64,000 nucleotides of DNA from Eutypella sp. D-1 (GCA_023313575.1 JAJTTP010000005.1:930001-994000), one strand, 5' to 3'. Shown: positions 43,841 to 54,574, counted from the stretch's first letter. A program made the numbers and translations. The notes: generated by a model not told the origin, from the letters alone.

Positions 43841-46024
43841 CTAAGCTACCTGGAATGTCTGCTCTGACCAACCATAAGCCCTCTTCAGGCGACGAGCGAG
43901 GGTCAGTAAGTGATATCCTTCGATGTTCGGTTTATGCGGCCGATGGAATGTGAAGGGTCTCTTCAACGCCATGGTTTGTGGGGGTTGGAACGCGTAGACT
44001 GAGCCAAAGTTTGGCGTGACAGAGAATCCCAGGTCGCCCATGGCCGACTCGAACCTCGCCCATGAAACAGAGCCTCGGGCCTCGGATCTCGAAAACAGGG
44101 TGGCGAAGACTTCGGCCGTAGAAGGCTTGACATTGAACTGTTTTGATTGCTGAGCCAGATCAGACTCCTCAGTGACGGAAGTCTGCTTTGAGGGGTTGAT
44201 TTCGTAAACAGACGAATGTGTGGGGCGAGTCTTTTCTTTCTGTCTTCTCTGCTGAACCACGACTTCCGGGGTTTGCGGGGTCTCTGGTGGCAATGGCACG
44301 TATTCGGTCTTGGCTTGATCCTTAGTTTTGGTTTCTAACTGTTCCTGCAGTCGTAGAATACACTCGTCGATCATGTCTTGGTAAAGGAAGCCCATCTTTG
44401 TACCAGCCTTTTCGACGATGAAATCGTCGAGTCTTGCCAAGGCGGATTCGGCCATTCCAGGCTCCAAAAGGTTATCGATAGGAATTGCGAAATCTGCAAG
44501 GTCAACTTCATTCTTCATCTTGTTGATTTCGATATCCAGCTGCGCGGACCGGGCGACAAAAAGTTGGCTCTTCTTTCGATTGAAAGACGGCATTGAGATA
44601 GTCGGGGAAAGATAGTGAATGAAGCTGATGATGACAGCAAGGTCGCATAGCGCATCTACTTGTCGATCTCCTAAGGCCTCTCTTTCGAGTGGATGGGCCT
44701 TATGCAGATCGTCTAGCTTCTTGATCCAGTCAACGGCCTTCGTAGCATTCGTGTCTGGCTGACACAAGCGCAGCAAGTAGTAAAGTTGCGGGTTCTCCCG
44801 AATGAGGAGCGTCGGGTCGCCCTTCATCGTTATACGGGCGATGCCATTGTCATAAGCGTTGTAAATTCGCTTAAACCACTTTGTGCCTATTGCGACATGG
44901 CGCTTCAGCAAGGACTGCGCGCGCGTATACTCCAGATGGCACAAGTTGGCAATTTCTTGAAGGATGATGGCACGGTGTGACTTGTTGGTGGACCCTTTCA
45001 GAAGTTCCAAAAGGCGGCACATGTAATCCCATATAGCGGCACCTTTCACTGTGCTGTGAACAGCCTCTAAGACTGCAGCACTGATGTACTTATCAGTAAA
45101 GGCAGGCAGCATACGACCCTTCTCGTCCGCAACCAGTTCTGGCCTGCTGAAGTACCAATGGTTGACTGAGTGAGCTAACACGACAGGCTCAGTGCAGAGC
45201 AGATGCAAGCCGTCATCAAGCACGGCCTTCTGGTCGACAGCACTGGCGTGTAGGTCTGAGAGGTCAAGCTTAGGAGGTGCAGGCTGGATGGTAAGCTTCG
45301 AAAGGGCAGCCGTTGCAACGTCGGTGGGCTTCTTAGGATGGGCTTTCTGGCTTCTGGTGGTGGAGCCCTCCTCGAGGATGTCGTCAATAATTATGTTGAG
45401 ACTTTGCAACATATACATTTGCCTCATGAGGATGAACTCGCCGACTTCCTGTGGGACACATACGCGCGCCCTGATAGCAGGCATGAACTCCTTCAGGGAG
45501 CTTTCTTTCTCCTTGACTAGCTCGACAGATTTGCCGTACATGTCCCCCTCTAAGAAGAACGTATAGCAATCGGTGAAGTTCTCTACATGGCGAAGGTTCT
45601 TGGTTCTCATCATCTCGGTGATTAACTCATAATCCCCGGGACTTCCATCGACGCCGCATGTGTATTGCTCCGTAAGGGACGTCGTCGCCCGATGCTTGAG
45701 AAGATGTAGGAAGAAATCTGACTGGGGAGCTGTCACATCACGCAGGTTCCATTCGGGTATCAACTTGTACACATTTCCCAAAGAAATGTCAGAGGAGTGC
45801 TTCAAAACGACGCCATCCGCGGCACCAGCTTTCATGACCTCGGTTCGTCGAGCCTGACTGAGTGAGGGCCATATCTGCTCGACTTTAGAGCCATGAACTC
45901 GATACTTTCGGGCGAGGTCGTAGTGGAGATCTTTCACCACACCCTCGTTAGACGTATTCTCCATCTTGGTCCAGGTCCAACTACTGCAGGATTTGCTCTG
46001 TGGGGAGAATTGTTGATTGATCAA
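43841..46024 (-). CDS. Large fungal-specific protein with possible HicA-like C-terminal domain
   Basis: A single exon of up to 727 residues; the more likely start is the Met at 45964 (MENTSNEGVVKDLHYDLARK). The N-terminal two thirds is alpha-helical and cytosolic-looking, with LHYDLARKYRVHGSKVEQIW and a helical block around FILMRQMYMLQSLNIIIDDI. A Pro/Gln/Lys-rich linker follows. The last about 90 residues have a compact alpha/beta pattern: VSWARFESAMGDLGFSVTP, GSVYAFQPP, PFTFHRPHKP and a helix ending RLKRAYGW. The order helix-strand-(GS)-strand-FH-helix resembles the HicA mRNA-interferase fold, where a His in the second strand is catalytic. I recall similar fungal proteins named ipa, of unknown function. 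The fold assignment is inference; the coding call is firm because of length and codon use. Confidence 0.8.
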   Translation of the reverse strand: MINQQFSPQSKSCSSWTWTKMENTSNEGVVKDLHYDLARKYRVHGSKVEQIWPSLSQARRTEVMKAGAADGVVLKHSSDISLGNVYKLIPEWNLRDVTAPQSDFFLHLLKHRATTSLTEQYTCGVDGSPGDYELITEMMRTKNLRHVENFTDCYTFFLEGDMYGKSVELVKEKESSLKEFMPAIRARVCVPQEVGEFILMRQMYMLQSLNIIIDDILEEGSTTRSQKAHPKKPTDVATAALSKLTIQPAPPKLDLSDLHASAVDQKAVLDDGLHLLCTEPVVLAHSVNHWYFSRPELVADEKGRMLPAFTDKYISAAVLEAVHSTVKGAAIWDYMCRLLELLKGSTNKSHRAIILQEIANLCHLEYTRAQSLLKRHVAIGTKWFKRIYNAYDNGIARITMKGDPTLLIRENPQLYYLLRLCQPDTNATKAVDWIKKLDDLHKAHPLEREALGDRQVDALCDLAVIISFIHYLSPTISMPSFNRKKSQLFVARSAQLDIEINKMKNEVDLADFAIPIDNLLEPGMAESALARLDDFIVEKAGTKMGFLYQDMIDECILRLQEQLETKTKDQAKTEYVPLPPETPQTPEVVVQQRRQKEKTRPTHSSVYEINPSKQTSVTEESDLAQQSKQFNVKPSTAEVFATLFSRSEARGSVSWARFESAMGDLGFSVTPNFGSVYAFQPPQTMALKRPFTFHRPHKPNIEGYHLLTLARRLKRAYGWSEQTFQVA

Positions 46025-46179
46025 TGTATGTTAAGGAGGCTCCGGTGGTTTCAAGAAGTGTGGTATAGTAGACCTTAACATGGCACTACCTTGGGCTTGC
46101 TTAAAGTAGGGTATCAAAGTGGAACTGAGATTGCCCCGCAGTCCGCAAACCCCGATTTATGCAAGTACTGAAGTATTGG

Positions 46180-46400
46180 GTAAAGCCTACTTAGGTATAG
46201 GTACTTAAGTAGGTACTTACGGAGTATAATGTACACTTTACCCAGCATCCCCACTTACCTACATGTACCTAACTGCCTAGGTACTTAAGTGGGCAGTTAG
46301 GTAGGTTCTTCAGGGGGGTTATTCCTTATGGCTACCCAGGCAGGCTGGTAGGTAGGTCGCTAGGTACCTAAGTAGGCAAGTAGGCAGTTAAGTCCCTTAG
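46180..46400. repeat. TAGGTACTTAAGTAGG low-complexity patch
   Basis: Interleaved direct and inverted copies of TAGGTA, ACTTAAGT and GTAGGTAG-type words over about 220 bp. It is the densest occurrence of the dispersed TAGGTACCTA motif in this window. Confidence 0.75.
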
Positions 46401-46859
46401 AATCGAACTGCGACGAACCGACATATTGTCTCAAGCAACAAAAACTGTCTGCGGGCAGACTGGAGTGAGTTGATAAACTGCGAAGTAACCGTTTATAAAT
46501 TCCACGTTTAGTTTATACATATATTATCAGGTGGTGATCTCGTCCAGCATCTTAATAAATGCGAGCCTATATAACACATGATAGCAAGAATCCCCAGTCT
46601 CTTTCCAATCATTCCATATGTAAGCCCTTAGATAGAAGCCGAGAAACTGGGCAGTCTACAGAAATTGTGGTCAATAATGGCCTCTTCAAACCACGCAGGC
46701 GAGCAACCAATGCCCTCGTGTCTCACCTTGCTTCATAGAGCTTCACAAGACCACTGTAGATATTCGTGCTGGCCGGATCGATATGGACTATGTAAACCCT
46801 TAAACCGACTTCAATGATGCCAGCTCAACTTGTCAACCTGCCAAATGGTGCAATGACAC

Positions 46860-46875
46860 GCGTACACGTGTACGC
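46860..46875. promoter_or_regulatory. 16 bp perfect palindrome with central CACGTG E-box
   Basis: gcgtacacgtgtacgc reads identically on both strands. The centre CACGTG is the classic basic-helix-loop-helix site. It lies about 460 bp upstream of the CCCH gene ATG and about 840 bp upstream of the divergent gene. Confidence 0.6.
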
Positions 46876-46978
46876 CTGACAATTGATTGGCTATCCTAGG
46901 CAGGCTAAACTTGGAAATCTGAGATCCTTCATTAGACCCCCTAAGACTTCATACTTTTATACGTGAAAGGTATAAAGA

Positions 46979-47040
46979 AATGTAACGTTACATGAGATAA
47001 ACACGTTTAATTTGTCAGTTTATCTATGTAACGTTGCATT
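46979..47040. repeat. Inverted repeat, 23-24 bp arms, 15 nt loop
   Basis: Left arm 46979-47002 and right arm 47018-47040 are complementary except for one mismatch and one unpaired base. Each arm contains the self-complementary core TAACGTTA or its close variant. It lies about 300 bp upstream of the CCCH gene start. Confidence 0.7.
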
Positions 47041-47106
47041 TTGTTTAATTCGTAAAGCCGTTAATTAATGAGTCATCTTTAAAGATAACCTTAGCGTTTG
47101 GAAAAG

Positions 47107-47114
47107 TATAAAAG
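47107..47114 (+). promoter_or_regulatory. TATA box of the NYN-CCCH gene
   Basis: tataaaag about 225 bp before the ATG at 47339, followed by a pyrimidine-rich leader. It is a consensus match on the coding strand in the expected position for a fungal promoter with a long leader. Confidence 0.5.
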
Positions 47115-47338
47115 GCCGTTTATTTCCTCATCTGTTAACATTCAAACTTGCCATTTACTTTATCAGCTTTACAGTCTGAATTGGACAGCGAACCGCTTGC
47201 ATCTCTGTCCTTTAATCCAGCCAGTAGACCTACTTCTTTCCAGCACTTCTCCAACTATTTATTCTCCTTTTCACAACCTCGTCACTTTATATTACAATAG
47301 CTCGAGTATCGTTGTTCTTGAGTTTTCTTTCATCCTGC

Positions 47339-49434
47339 ATGGCGACCATGTCAGCCGCCGCTATTTCGGTAGCGGATATGCGCGCACATGTTAATAGCAT
47401 GAATGGATATTTCGATGTGAGTCACAGCGTCATCTCATTTTTGTCGTAAATCTACATGAAATGGAGATGGTGCATCGCACGTCCCATTCTGGGATGATGA
47501 GTATCAAAACTACAACTGCTACTATGATGAAGTTGGTGGCGCGACCTTATCATTGCGGGCCCAGTCGGTCTTCGTAGGGAAATTATTCTGGTGTAATAAT
47601 ATCAGCATATAATATATGCCATACATCATTAAAGTGCCGTTGGCATGTACACACAATAATTACTACCTATACCTGCTCAGCGGCAGGTGTCCTGACCTGA
47701 GAAGGGCACAAATATAATCTGTCTTAGACCATTCTTATGCATTTATCTCCTTACCAAACGTGAATGAATCTCTCAGGGGTTATGTATGTATCACACCTTC
47801 AGCATTGCACTAATATTGTATAGATGCTATTGAATCATCTTGAGACTCAAGTAGCCAAGAATAGCGAGCTTCAGGACGACCTTGAGGCTGAGAAGAATTC
47901 TCGCACCTCGTATCAAAAAGAGGCCAAGCAATTGCAGGAGGAGGCCGCAAGGTATAAGAGAAACGTGGACGAACTCCTAGTATGCCACTCCCCTTTCTAA
48001 AACTTATTCAATCCACTTGACGGCCATAATAACCACTCACTATCTGTCAGATTAATAATCAATTTGTCGTCGTGCTCGTTGACGGGGATGGCGCTAAATT
48101 TTCTGATGAGCTCCTGGGCGACTTCGAAGGCCCCCAGAAGGCCGCGGACAACATGAAGACAGCCGTTCGCGCGTATATCCGTGGTCATGGTCTGAGTGAG
48201 CATGTCACAATTATTGTCCGAGTCTTCGCCCACATCAAGGGTTTGGGGAAAGCCTTGGTAGAATCCAAGGTCATCCCGGCGGCCGAGTGCATGTCCACTT
48301 TTGCCGAGAAGTTTACAAACTCCTGTGCTGAGTTTGATTTCGTAAACGTGGGTTGGGGAAAAGAAAACGCCGACTCCAAAATACGGCGTAAGCCATCTAT
48401 TCCATCTCGATATGGCCGACTTGATTACTGTGCTAATTAACTTAACTTCGTAGGGAACCTCGCCCACTTCTATAGCATTAATCAGTGCAAGAAGATTTTT
48501 CTCGCGGGATGCTGTCACGACAATGGCTACCTGCATGACCTTAGAGTGCACAAGGACGACCCAAATAAGAAAGTCGTCCTCGTCGAGACGACGCCAGCGG
48601 AGCCCGAATTTCATTCGCTCGGGTTCCCCATCATTCAATTCGACAGGGTTTTCCGGTCAGATCCGCTGAATAATGAGACAAAGCGGATCTCGCCAAAATC
48701 TATCATGGGAAGCCCAACTATTAATAGAGTTAATACTGTTACACACCAACCAAAAGCCATCTCATCGCCGCCTAAGTCAGACGACTCCTGGCCTGAGTTG
48801 GCGCCCACCTCTTCTGTCAGTAGCCAAGGAAGTGCGATGAAAACGAGCAATGGCAACAAGGCACTCCTTTTCTCCCAGGCAGGTGGGGCAACCTCTCATG
48901 AGAACGTCTCTCTCAATAAATACAAGCCGCAGAAGAGGTCGGGGCCCTTTATTGCGTACGGAAAAGGTACAGTGCGCGTCGATATTCCCTTAGTTAAGTA
49001 CTCGCGAGACGACCCGGCTCAGATCAGCTTCAATCGGAAGCTAGAGATAGTCAAGTCCGGGAAGAAAAAGGACTTCTGCAATTACCACTACTTCGGTGGT
49101 CACTGCATGTATGGGGAAAATTGTTCTTACGTGCACGATGTGAAGTTGTCCAAAGACGAGCTCGCCATCCAGCACTACCGGGCTCGGTACGGCAGGCCCT
49201 GCGGTGAGAAGCAGAGCTGCTGCAACGCGATGTGCCCCTGCAGCCACCATTGTCCATTTCCCAAGGGGTATTGCAATAAAGGCAGCGCTTGTCTTCACGA
49301 GCTACACCTGTCTGTTGATGAGATGAAACCCAAGTAAGTACTTGATTCAAAGTGATGATTATAAACTGCGTTGCTGACTATATGATAGGCGGAGGGTTTA
49401 TCCCGAAGACGGTTTCGTCGAGCACCTATTATAA
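47339..49434 (+). CDS. NYN-like domain plus tandem CCCH zinc-finger protein
   Basis: Five exons: 47339-47416, 47824-47979, 48051-48387, 48454-49333 and 49389-49434. All junctions keep frame, giving 498 residues. Exon 2 encodes a short coiled coil (ETQVAKNSELQDDLEAEKNS). The third exon opens with FVVVLVDGDGAKFSDELL, the strand and acidic turn of NYN/PIN-type ribonuclease-like domains. That domain continues to FLAGCCHDNGYLHDL. A Ser/Pro-rich linker follows. At the C-terminus are CCCH-type fingers (FCNYHYFGGHCMYGENCSYVH and CPFPKGYCNKGSACLHELH) with an extra Cys-rich segment between them. The combination suggests an RNA-binding, possibly RNA-cleaving, regulator. Only the first acidic position is obvious, so activity is uncertain. 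Intron 1 is long (407 nt). The promoter has notable palindromes. Confidence 0.85.
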
Positions 49435-50134
49435 CTCCAGGCCTTAGCCTTCCAGGGGGTCATCTCTGGATTAGTGAAGGATGGGTGGACATCAGAACAA
49501 GGCGGTCTTTTTCCATGCTCGAAATGGACAGGAAATCTCTTTAAATTTATTTATATTAGCAATTAAAACATGGTAGGTGGAAGAGGGTTTTTTTTTCGGG
49601 CGCTGCACTACCTCTCAACAGGTAGGGGTCACCATAGTTACACACAAGCGCAGGGGTATCAACTATCCCCTGCATACTATACAACAACGCACAAATATAT
49701 GTTAAAACATGCTATCCCTGATATTACCTTTCACACATAAAGAATGAGATGAGATTGGTACCGCAATATTCGCCGTGGTATTGTTGTGAATGGCTACTAT
49801 CCTGCACGGTTAGAAATATGGTCATCGAGGTTTACGTTGACCAGTCGCCTAAGCACCAGTAAGCATAGCAGGCTGTTACTTATAAAACCAGGTTACGCAA
49901 CATCAGGTGACGGAGGTGGTTTCCCCAAGGGGGTAAAGTGTTCTCGTCTAAACGAAAGGTGTAGCGCATAATAAGCGTGGTCTGCATCGTGTTATCTATC
50001 GAAACATGAACCGTACGAAAGAAGTCAACCATAGTGGCACGACCGGCCTCACTATTTCCAAATTAAAGACAAAGATAAAGATTCCTCCCAAATCCAGTCA
50101 TAAACAAGTGTTTCATCACCCGCATCGAGTCAAG
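49435..50134. other. Convergent intergenic gap
   Basis: 3' flanks of the CCCH gene (+) and the Cys-rich gene (-). No gene is seen. Confidence 0.5.
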
Positions 50135-50716
50135 TCAAACGTAATCATCGTCCTTATCCTGGAGTCTCCTGCACGTATCACAACAGGCCCGACCGGAACC
50201 CCAGTAGACGCAGCCGGCGGTGCAGGCAGACCAGTCGCAGTGGCAGCCGTCGCAGATGCAACAGGGGCTGGGGGTTTCGAGGCAGGCGGCGGAGGGATGG
50301 AGCCAGCACTGGTAGCTGCAACAGGCGCAACAGCCCTCGTCGCAGTGCCAGCAGAGGAAACGGCGCGGGCAGCCGTTCACGCGCAGGTACTCGATCACGG
50401 GTATGAAGAGCATGATCGACACCGTCATCAGGACGAACGACCCCACGATGATCACCGCTACCCGGTTTCCCCCCTCTGAATCTCCAGAGGGGTTGTTTGC
50501 CGAGGTCGTCGATGTCGTCAACATCGGCGCCGATGTGGCTGCCTGGTATTATGGGTTTGCTTGTTAGTGGGTGGTGCGATGTCCGTTGCGGGTTGATGCC
50601 GATAGTTGATGGTGATGGTGATGCGACCGTTGGGACTCTTAATGAACAGAGAGAAGGTTCTAACTCACAGGATGGTAAGCGCCGCCCGCAAGCGCTTCAT
50701 AGATAGGTGTTTCCAT
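50135..50716 (-). CDS. Small single-pass membrane protein with cysteine-rich tail
   Basis: Exon 1 (50716-50669) encodes METPIYEALAGGAYHP and ends at GTGAGT. Exon 2 (50542-50135) continues AATSAPMLTT in frame. The total is 151 residues. A Ser/Thr-rich segment precedes one membrane helix (VAVIIVGSFVLMTVSIMLFI). After it come about 80 residues with about 19 cysteines, many as CC, CxC or CxxC pairs (for example CDEGCCACC, CCICDGCHC), and a short acidic end. I do not recognise a family. The tail could bind metal or be palmitoylated; if lumenal or extracellular it could be disulphide-rich. Two clean exons and GC-rich codon use support a real gene. Confidence 0.65.
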
Positions 50717-51121
50717 GTTTGATACGATATTGTATGGTCCCGGAGTATTATAAGTGTTGTTTCTTTTTTTCTATGCTGGTCGCAGACAAATATTAGAGAT
50801 GTTGTGTGGGTGTGCTTCATAAGATGACTTGATATTAAACAGAAGCACAATGTAGTCACTGGAGGATTTAAAGGTTAGGAGGGAAAATTTGAATCAGGTA
50901 TGAAGAAAGTTAATTTGATTTCCAAACGCTACCCAAATTGAGTATCCATAGAAGGGAGCACTGCAACACCAAAGTAAAAGTTTGTATCGTGGCAATAAAC
51001 GTGAGTTACATGCGAAGTTGAACCGAAGTGGCTTGGTTCATGCGGCTGGAATAAAGTCATCGTTCCCTGATTAAAATAGTATTGCCCATACCATCAGGGT
51101 GGTAGAGCGCAGTTAATAATA
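50717..51121. other. Intergenic gap
   Basis: Promoter of the Cys-rich gene and 3' flank of the peroxin gene. No gene is seen. Confidence 0.5.
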
Positions 51122-52684
51122 CTACTCGCCGCTGATATTTTTTCTCTTCACGAGGCGCACCCACCTCCTGCGCCTCCAGCCGCCCTTCCTGATATCGCCG
51201 TCCTCACCCTCCTCCCAGCTCGGGCCCGGCGCGTATCCTTTCGTCTTGCTATCCTTCCCTTTGCCCGGAGATGGGGTAGGCGCCTTCTCGTCCGGGTTCT
51301 CAATTACGCCGACCCTATCGGCGTTCTCGTCGTAAATGTCGTAGACCCAGCGCTCCCCCTCGGTTTCGATCTCGACACCGGTGATGATGCGCTCCTCAAC
51401 CCACTCGCGACTCCAGAGGTCGAGGGCCCACTTCTTCTCGCTCCACTCCCAGGCGGGCGGCGGCAGCACGTCCTCGAAGAAGCGGGAGCCGGCCGGTGGC
51501 TCGCCGGCGATGCGGGCGGGCGAGAGAGGGTCGTACGGCGATGCGCTGAATAGCCAGGGCTCCCACTCCCCCGCGGGCGACAGGCGCTGTAGCTCGAAGA
51601 TTTCGACCTCGCGTGTCTCCGGGTCGCCGTTGAGGATCACATCGCCCTCGACCCAGCGCTCCGCGAGCCCGAGCGCCCGACGGCTCTGCGGACCCATGTG
51701 AGCCTCGCGCGCCTGGTCGAGGCGGCGGGCGACGGCCGGGTGGCCCGAGCACGTGACGGCCCAGCCAAGGGCGAGGAAGATCAAGCGCCAGGGCAGCACG
51801 TTGGCGGCGATGCTGAGCGCCACGCACAGCGCGACGATGGCAACGAAGAGTGCGGTGGTCTGCGCCTCGTCGCTGAAGTTGGTGCGCGGCACCACGAGCG
51901 ACACAATGGCATCGTGCAGCTGGCTGAAGTCTTCCATGCTATTTTGCAGATCGCGCATGTTGCGGAAGAAGTCGCGGCTCAGCTCCTTGGCAGGACGGAC
52001 GGTGGCGGCGGGGGCCAGCGGTGGGCCATAGTGGTGTGGAGAATAGGGGTATCCCATGACGGTCTGCTCGCTGCTGAGACTGACCTCAGGATCAGGGTGG
52101 CGTGCCGCAAAGCTGGGGATCAGCACGGCTATGAGGAGTATCACTAGCGGCAGTACCGGAAGCAGGCACGGCTCTAAGCATGCGAAGGTGTAGACGGCGA
52201 GGAATGATAACGTCTGCGTCGGCCGCCGCCACGAAAGCAAACGGGCGACGCGTGCCTGAAATACAAAGACTACTCCGATGCGCGCGTTGAAGCGCCGGAA
52301 GTTCACCGACATGGTGGTGATGTTGAAGTTGGGTTTCTCGGTGGTCGGAGCGTTCCCGCCACCGCTCCCGCTGTCGCCTCCCTGTGACGGACCATCTGAT
52401 CGGGCGCGCTCATCGTCTACGGGGATAACTTGTTGAAGAAGCTTCTCTACTAACCGGTCCTGTATATTCGCCTTCTCTTTCAAGGCGGAGAAACGACCTC
52501 GCAAACCTTTAGGTCGCGATGGTGTATCAGCGTCGGAAGGATCGGACTCATGGCCTAAACGCCGTCGTGCAGCAGGTGAGGCCGCACGAGATCCATCAAG
52601 GATAATAGTCGGTATCGGGTCGTCACGGTTGACGAAGGATTCAGCCTCCGTCCTGTCCGACGTCTCACCCGGTACCATTGTCAC
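51122..52684 (-). CDS. Peroxisomal membrane peroxin, Pex24/Pex23 family (DysF-containing)
   Basis: A single exon of 520 residues. The N-terminal 120 residues are disordered. A hydrophobic region follows, with LAVYTFACLEPCLLPVLPLV and a second hairpin (TTALFVAIVALCVALSIAANV, then WRLIFLALGWAV). The C-terminal dysferlin-type (DysF) module is clear: VEIFELQRLSPAGEWEPWLF, then FFEDVLPPPAWEWSEKKWAL and GERWVYD. This order matches fungal Pex28-32 / Pex24p proteins, ER-peroxisome contact-site and peroxisome size/number regulators. The first Met fits the family; an upstream exon cannot be excluded. It is transcribed divergently from rrp4. Confidence 0.88.
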   Translation of the reverse strand: MTMVPGETSDRTEAESFVNRDDPIPTIILDGSRAASPAARRRLGHESDPSDADTPSRPKGLRGRFSALKEKANIQDRLVEKLLQQVIPVDDERARSDGPSQGGDSGSGGGNAPTTEKPNFNITTMSVNFRRFNARIGVVFVFQARVARLLSWRRPTQTLSFLAVYTFACLEPCLLPVLPLVILLIAVLIPSFAARHPDPEVSLSSEQTVMGYPYSPHHYGPPLAPAATVRPAKELSRDFFRNMRDLQNSMEDFSQLHDAIVSLVVPRTNFSDEAQTTALFVAIVALCVALSIAANVLPWRLIFLALGWAVTCSGHPAVARRLDQAREAHMGPQSRRALGLAERWVEGDVILNGDPETREVEIFELQRLSPAGEWEPWLFSASPYDPLSPARIAGEPPAGSRFFEDVLPPPAWEWSEKKWALDLWSREWVEERIITGVEIETEGERWVYDIYDENADRVGVIENPDEKAPTPSPGKGKDSKTKGYAPGPSWEEGEDGDIRKGGWRRRRWVRLVKRKNISGE

Positions 52685-53381
52685 AAGACGGATGTAGATG
52701 CCTATCCAATGGTTGTGTGGCGTGCGAACAAGCCATTAAATTTTAATTCATACCATTCATAAGCAGGTAATGAATGTATCTGATGGAGGAGATGGAAGAT
52801 AAGTATTTCGAGATTGTCATGCAGATCCACATGCATATGGCAATTGTAAACCTGAATAATAAGGACGGTCGTACGGGATGGATCGCTATCACATGTCATA
52901 TAAATACAGTTCATTCCTACCTACATGTACATAGTAAGTAGGTGGTGACGTTTAAACAGACCTAGCTACAGCCAGTAGCGCAGTCACTAGGTAGGTTTGT
53001 ACTAGTACCGGATATGTAGTGGGCTGGTGGGGTAGAATGCAGCGGCCTTACAGCAAGCAACTGGACTGGGTACTAGGTACCTACAACTAGGTACCATGTA
53101 GGTGGTTATCTTCTGGTGCCTAGGGGCAAAATACTCTTATCTGATTTAGTTATGTCTCTTGATATGTATCTATCCATTATTGATAGTAACCCTGAAGCTA
53201 CCTACCTTCTTCATACTTCATACAACGTTGAATTCCTTCCGTGATACCATATTGACATCTCCTACGCAGTGACCGACAGCTCACTTCACGAAATACCTCG
53301 ACAAAAACAGGGGAACCACTCCCCCCCCCGCCAAAACACAAAAACGAAAAAAAAAATCCAAGAATCCAAGAATCCACCGAC
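52685..53381. other. Divergent promoter region (peroxin / rrp4)
   Basis: Contains a GTACCTAC/TAGGTACC patch near 53070-53105 and a C-run before the rrp4 ATG. No gene is seen. Confidence 0.5.
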
Positions 53382-54574
53382 ATGCCTATCACGATACTTC
53401 AACCGGCGCCCATAGCGCCCCGAACGAATTATCGATCCGACTCGGATTCAGACGACGATGGCGGCGCTGACCTAGAGGGCGACGTTTCTATGATGGGCCC
53501 GAGAAAACGAGCCCGTCAGGCAGACGATGGTATTGTCACTCCTGGTGAGGTGATCACGACAGACCCCCAATGGATGCGGTATGTCGCCATGTCCAATCCT
53601 TCTTCTCTTTTCCCCCTTCAACCATCAAGTAGCACACAAAGAGCAACTAGATAGGAGCTGACAGTTCGGGGGTTTACCCCACCACCACTCTCAACAGCGG
53701 CCACGGAACGTACACGACACCGAATCCACCCACCATAATATCGTCCGTAGCCGGGACGCTCTCCAAGACGAACAAGCTGCTGTCGGTGCGGCCGCTGCGG
53801 GCGCGCTACACGCCGGAGATCGGGGACCTGGTGGTCGGACGGATCGTGGAGGTGCAGGCGCGGCGGTGGCGGGTAGACGTGGGCGCGGCGTTACTGGCCC
53901 AGCTGCCGCTGTCCGCCGTAAACCTGCCCGGTGGCATCCAGCGGCGTCGCACCGAGACCGACGAGCTGCAGATCCGCACCTTCTTCTCCGAGGGCGAGCT
54001 GCTCGTCGCCGAGGTCCAGCAGCTCTTCTCCGACGGCGCCGCCGTCCTCCACACCCGCTCCCTCAAGTACGGCAAGCTGCGCAACGGTCTCTTCGCCGCG
54101 GTCAGCGGCACCGGGGGCGGCGGCGGCGTCGTGCGCGCCCGTCGCCAGGCCTTCGTGCTAGACACCAGCGTTTCGCCCGGCGTCGCCGATACGGGAGGCG
54201 GCGGCGCCGACGACAAGCTCGACGTCGTGCTGGGCGTCAACGGCTACATCTGGATCAGCAAGCACGTGGAGGGCGAGGGGCCGGCGGCGGAGACAAGCGG
54301 ACCGGGCATCACGCGCGCCGAGGAACACGTCGGGCTCAACGTGTACTCGAGTCAGAACGACCCGCTGCCGCCGGCCACGATGCGCGAGATCGCGCGCGTC
54401 CGCGGCGTTGTTTCCGCTCTCGTAGAGAACGGCCTCCGCGTCGACGAGGACACCGTCACCCGCGGCTACCACGAGGCCGTGGAGATTGCCCGCGCCGACG
54501 GCGACGGCGACGATACCCTGTATCTCGGTGGTGAGCGGGGCCGGCGACTTGCTGCTGCGCTTACTGGCCGGTGA
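53382..54574 (+). CDS. rrp4: Exosome complex RNA-binding subunit Rrp4
   Basis: Exon 1 is 53382-53578, the intron 53579-53697 and exon 2 53698-54574, giving 357 residues. The N-terminal domain has the Rrp4 signature GHGTYT after [14 protein letters not shown]. The S1 domain follows ([20 protein letters not shown], then [20 protein letters not shown]), then a KH region with [11 protein letters not shown]. Rrp4 is one of three S1/KH cap subunits of the RNA exosome, which guides RNA to the 3'-5' exonuclease core in nucleus and cytoplasm. The middle carries Gly-rich inserts (TGGGGG) longer than in yeast. The gene is very GC-rich. It is convergent with the aldehyde dehydrogenase gene. Confidence 0.93.

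Larger units (their letters stand above)
46025..47338. other. Divergent promoter region rich in palindromes
   Basis: Lies between two divergent genes. It contains a dense TAGGTA/CTTAAGT repeat patch (46180-46400), a 16 bp E-box palindrome at 46860-46875, a 23 bp inverted repeat at 46979-47040 and a TATA box at 47107-47114. No gene is seen. Confidence 0.6.
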
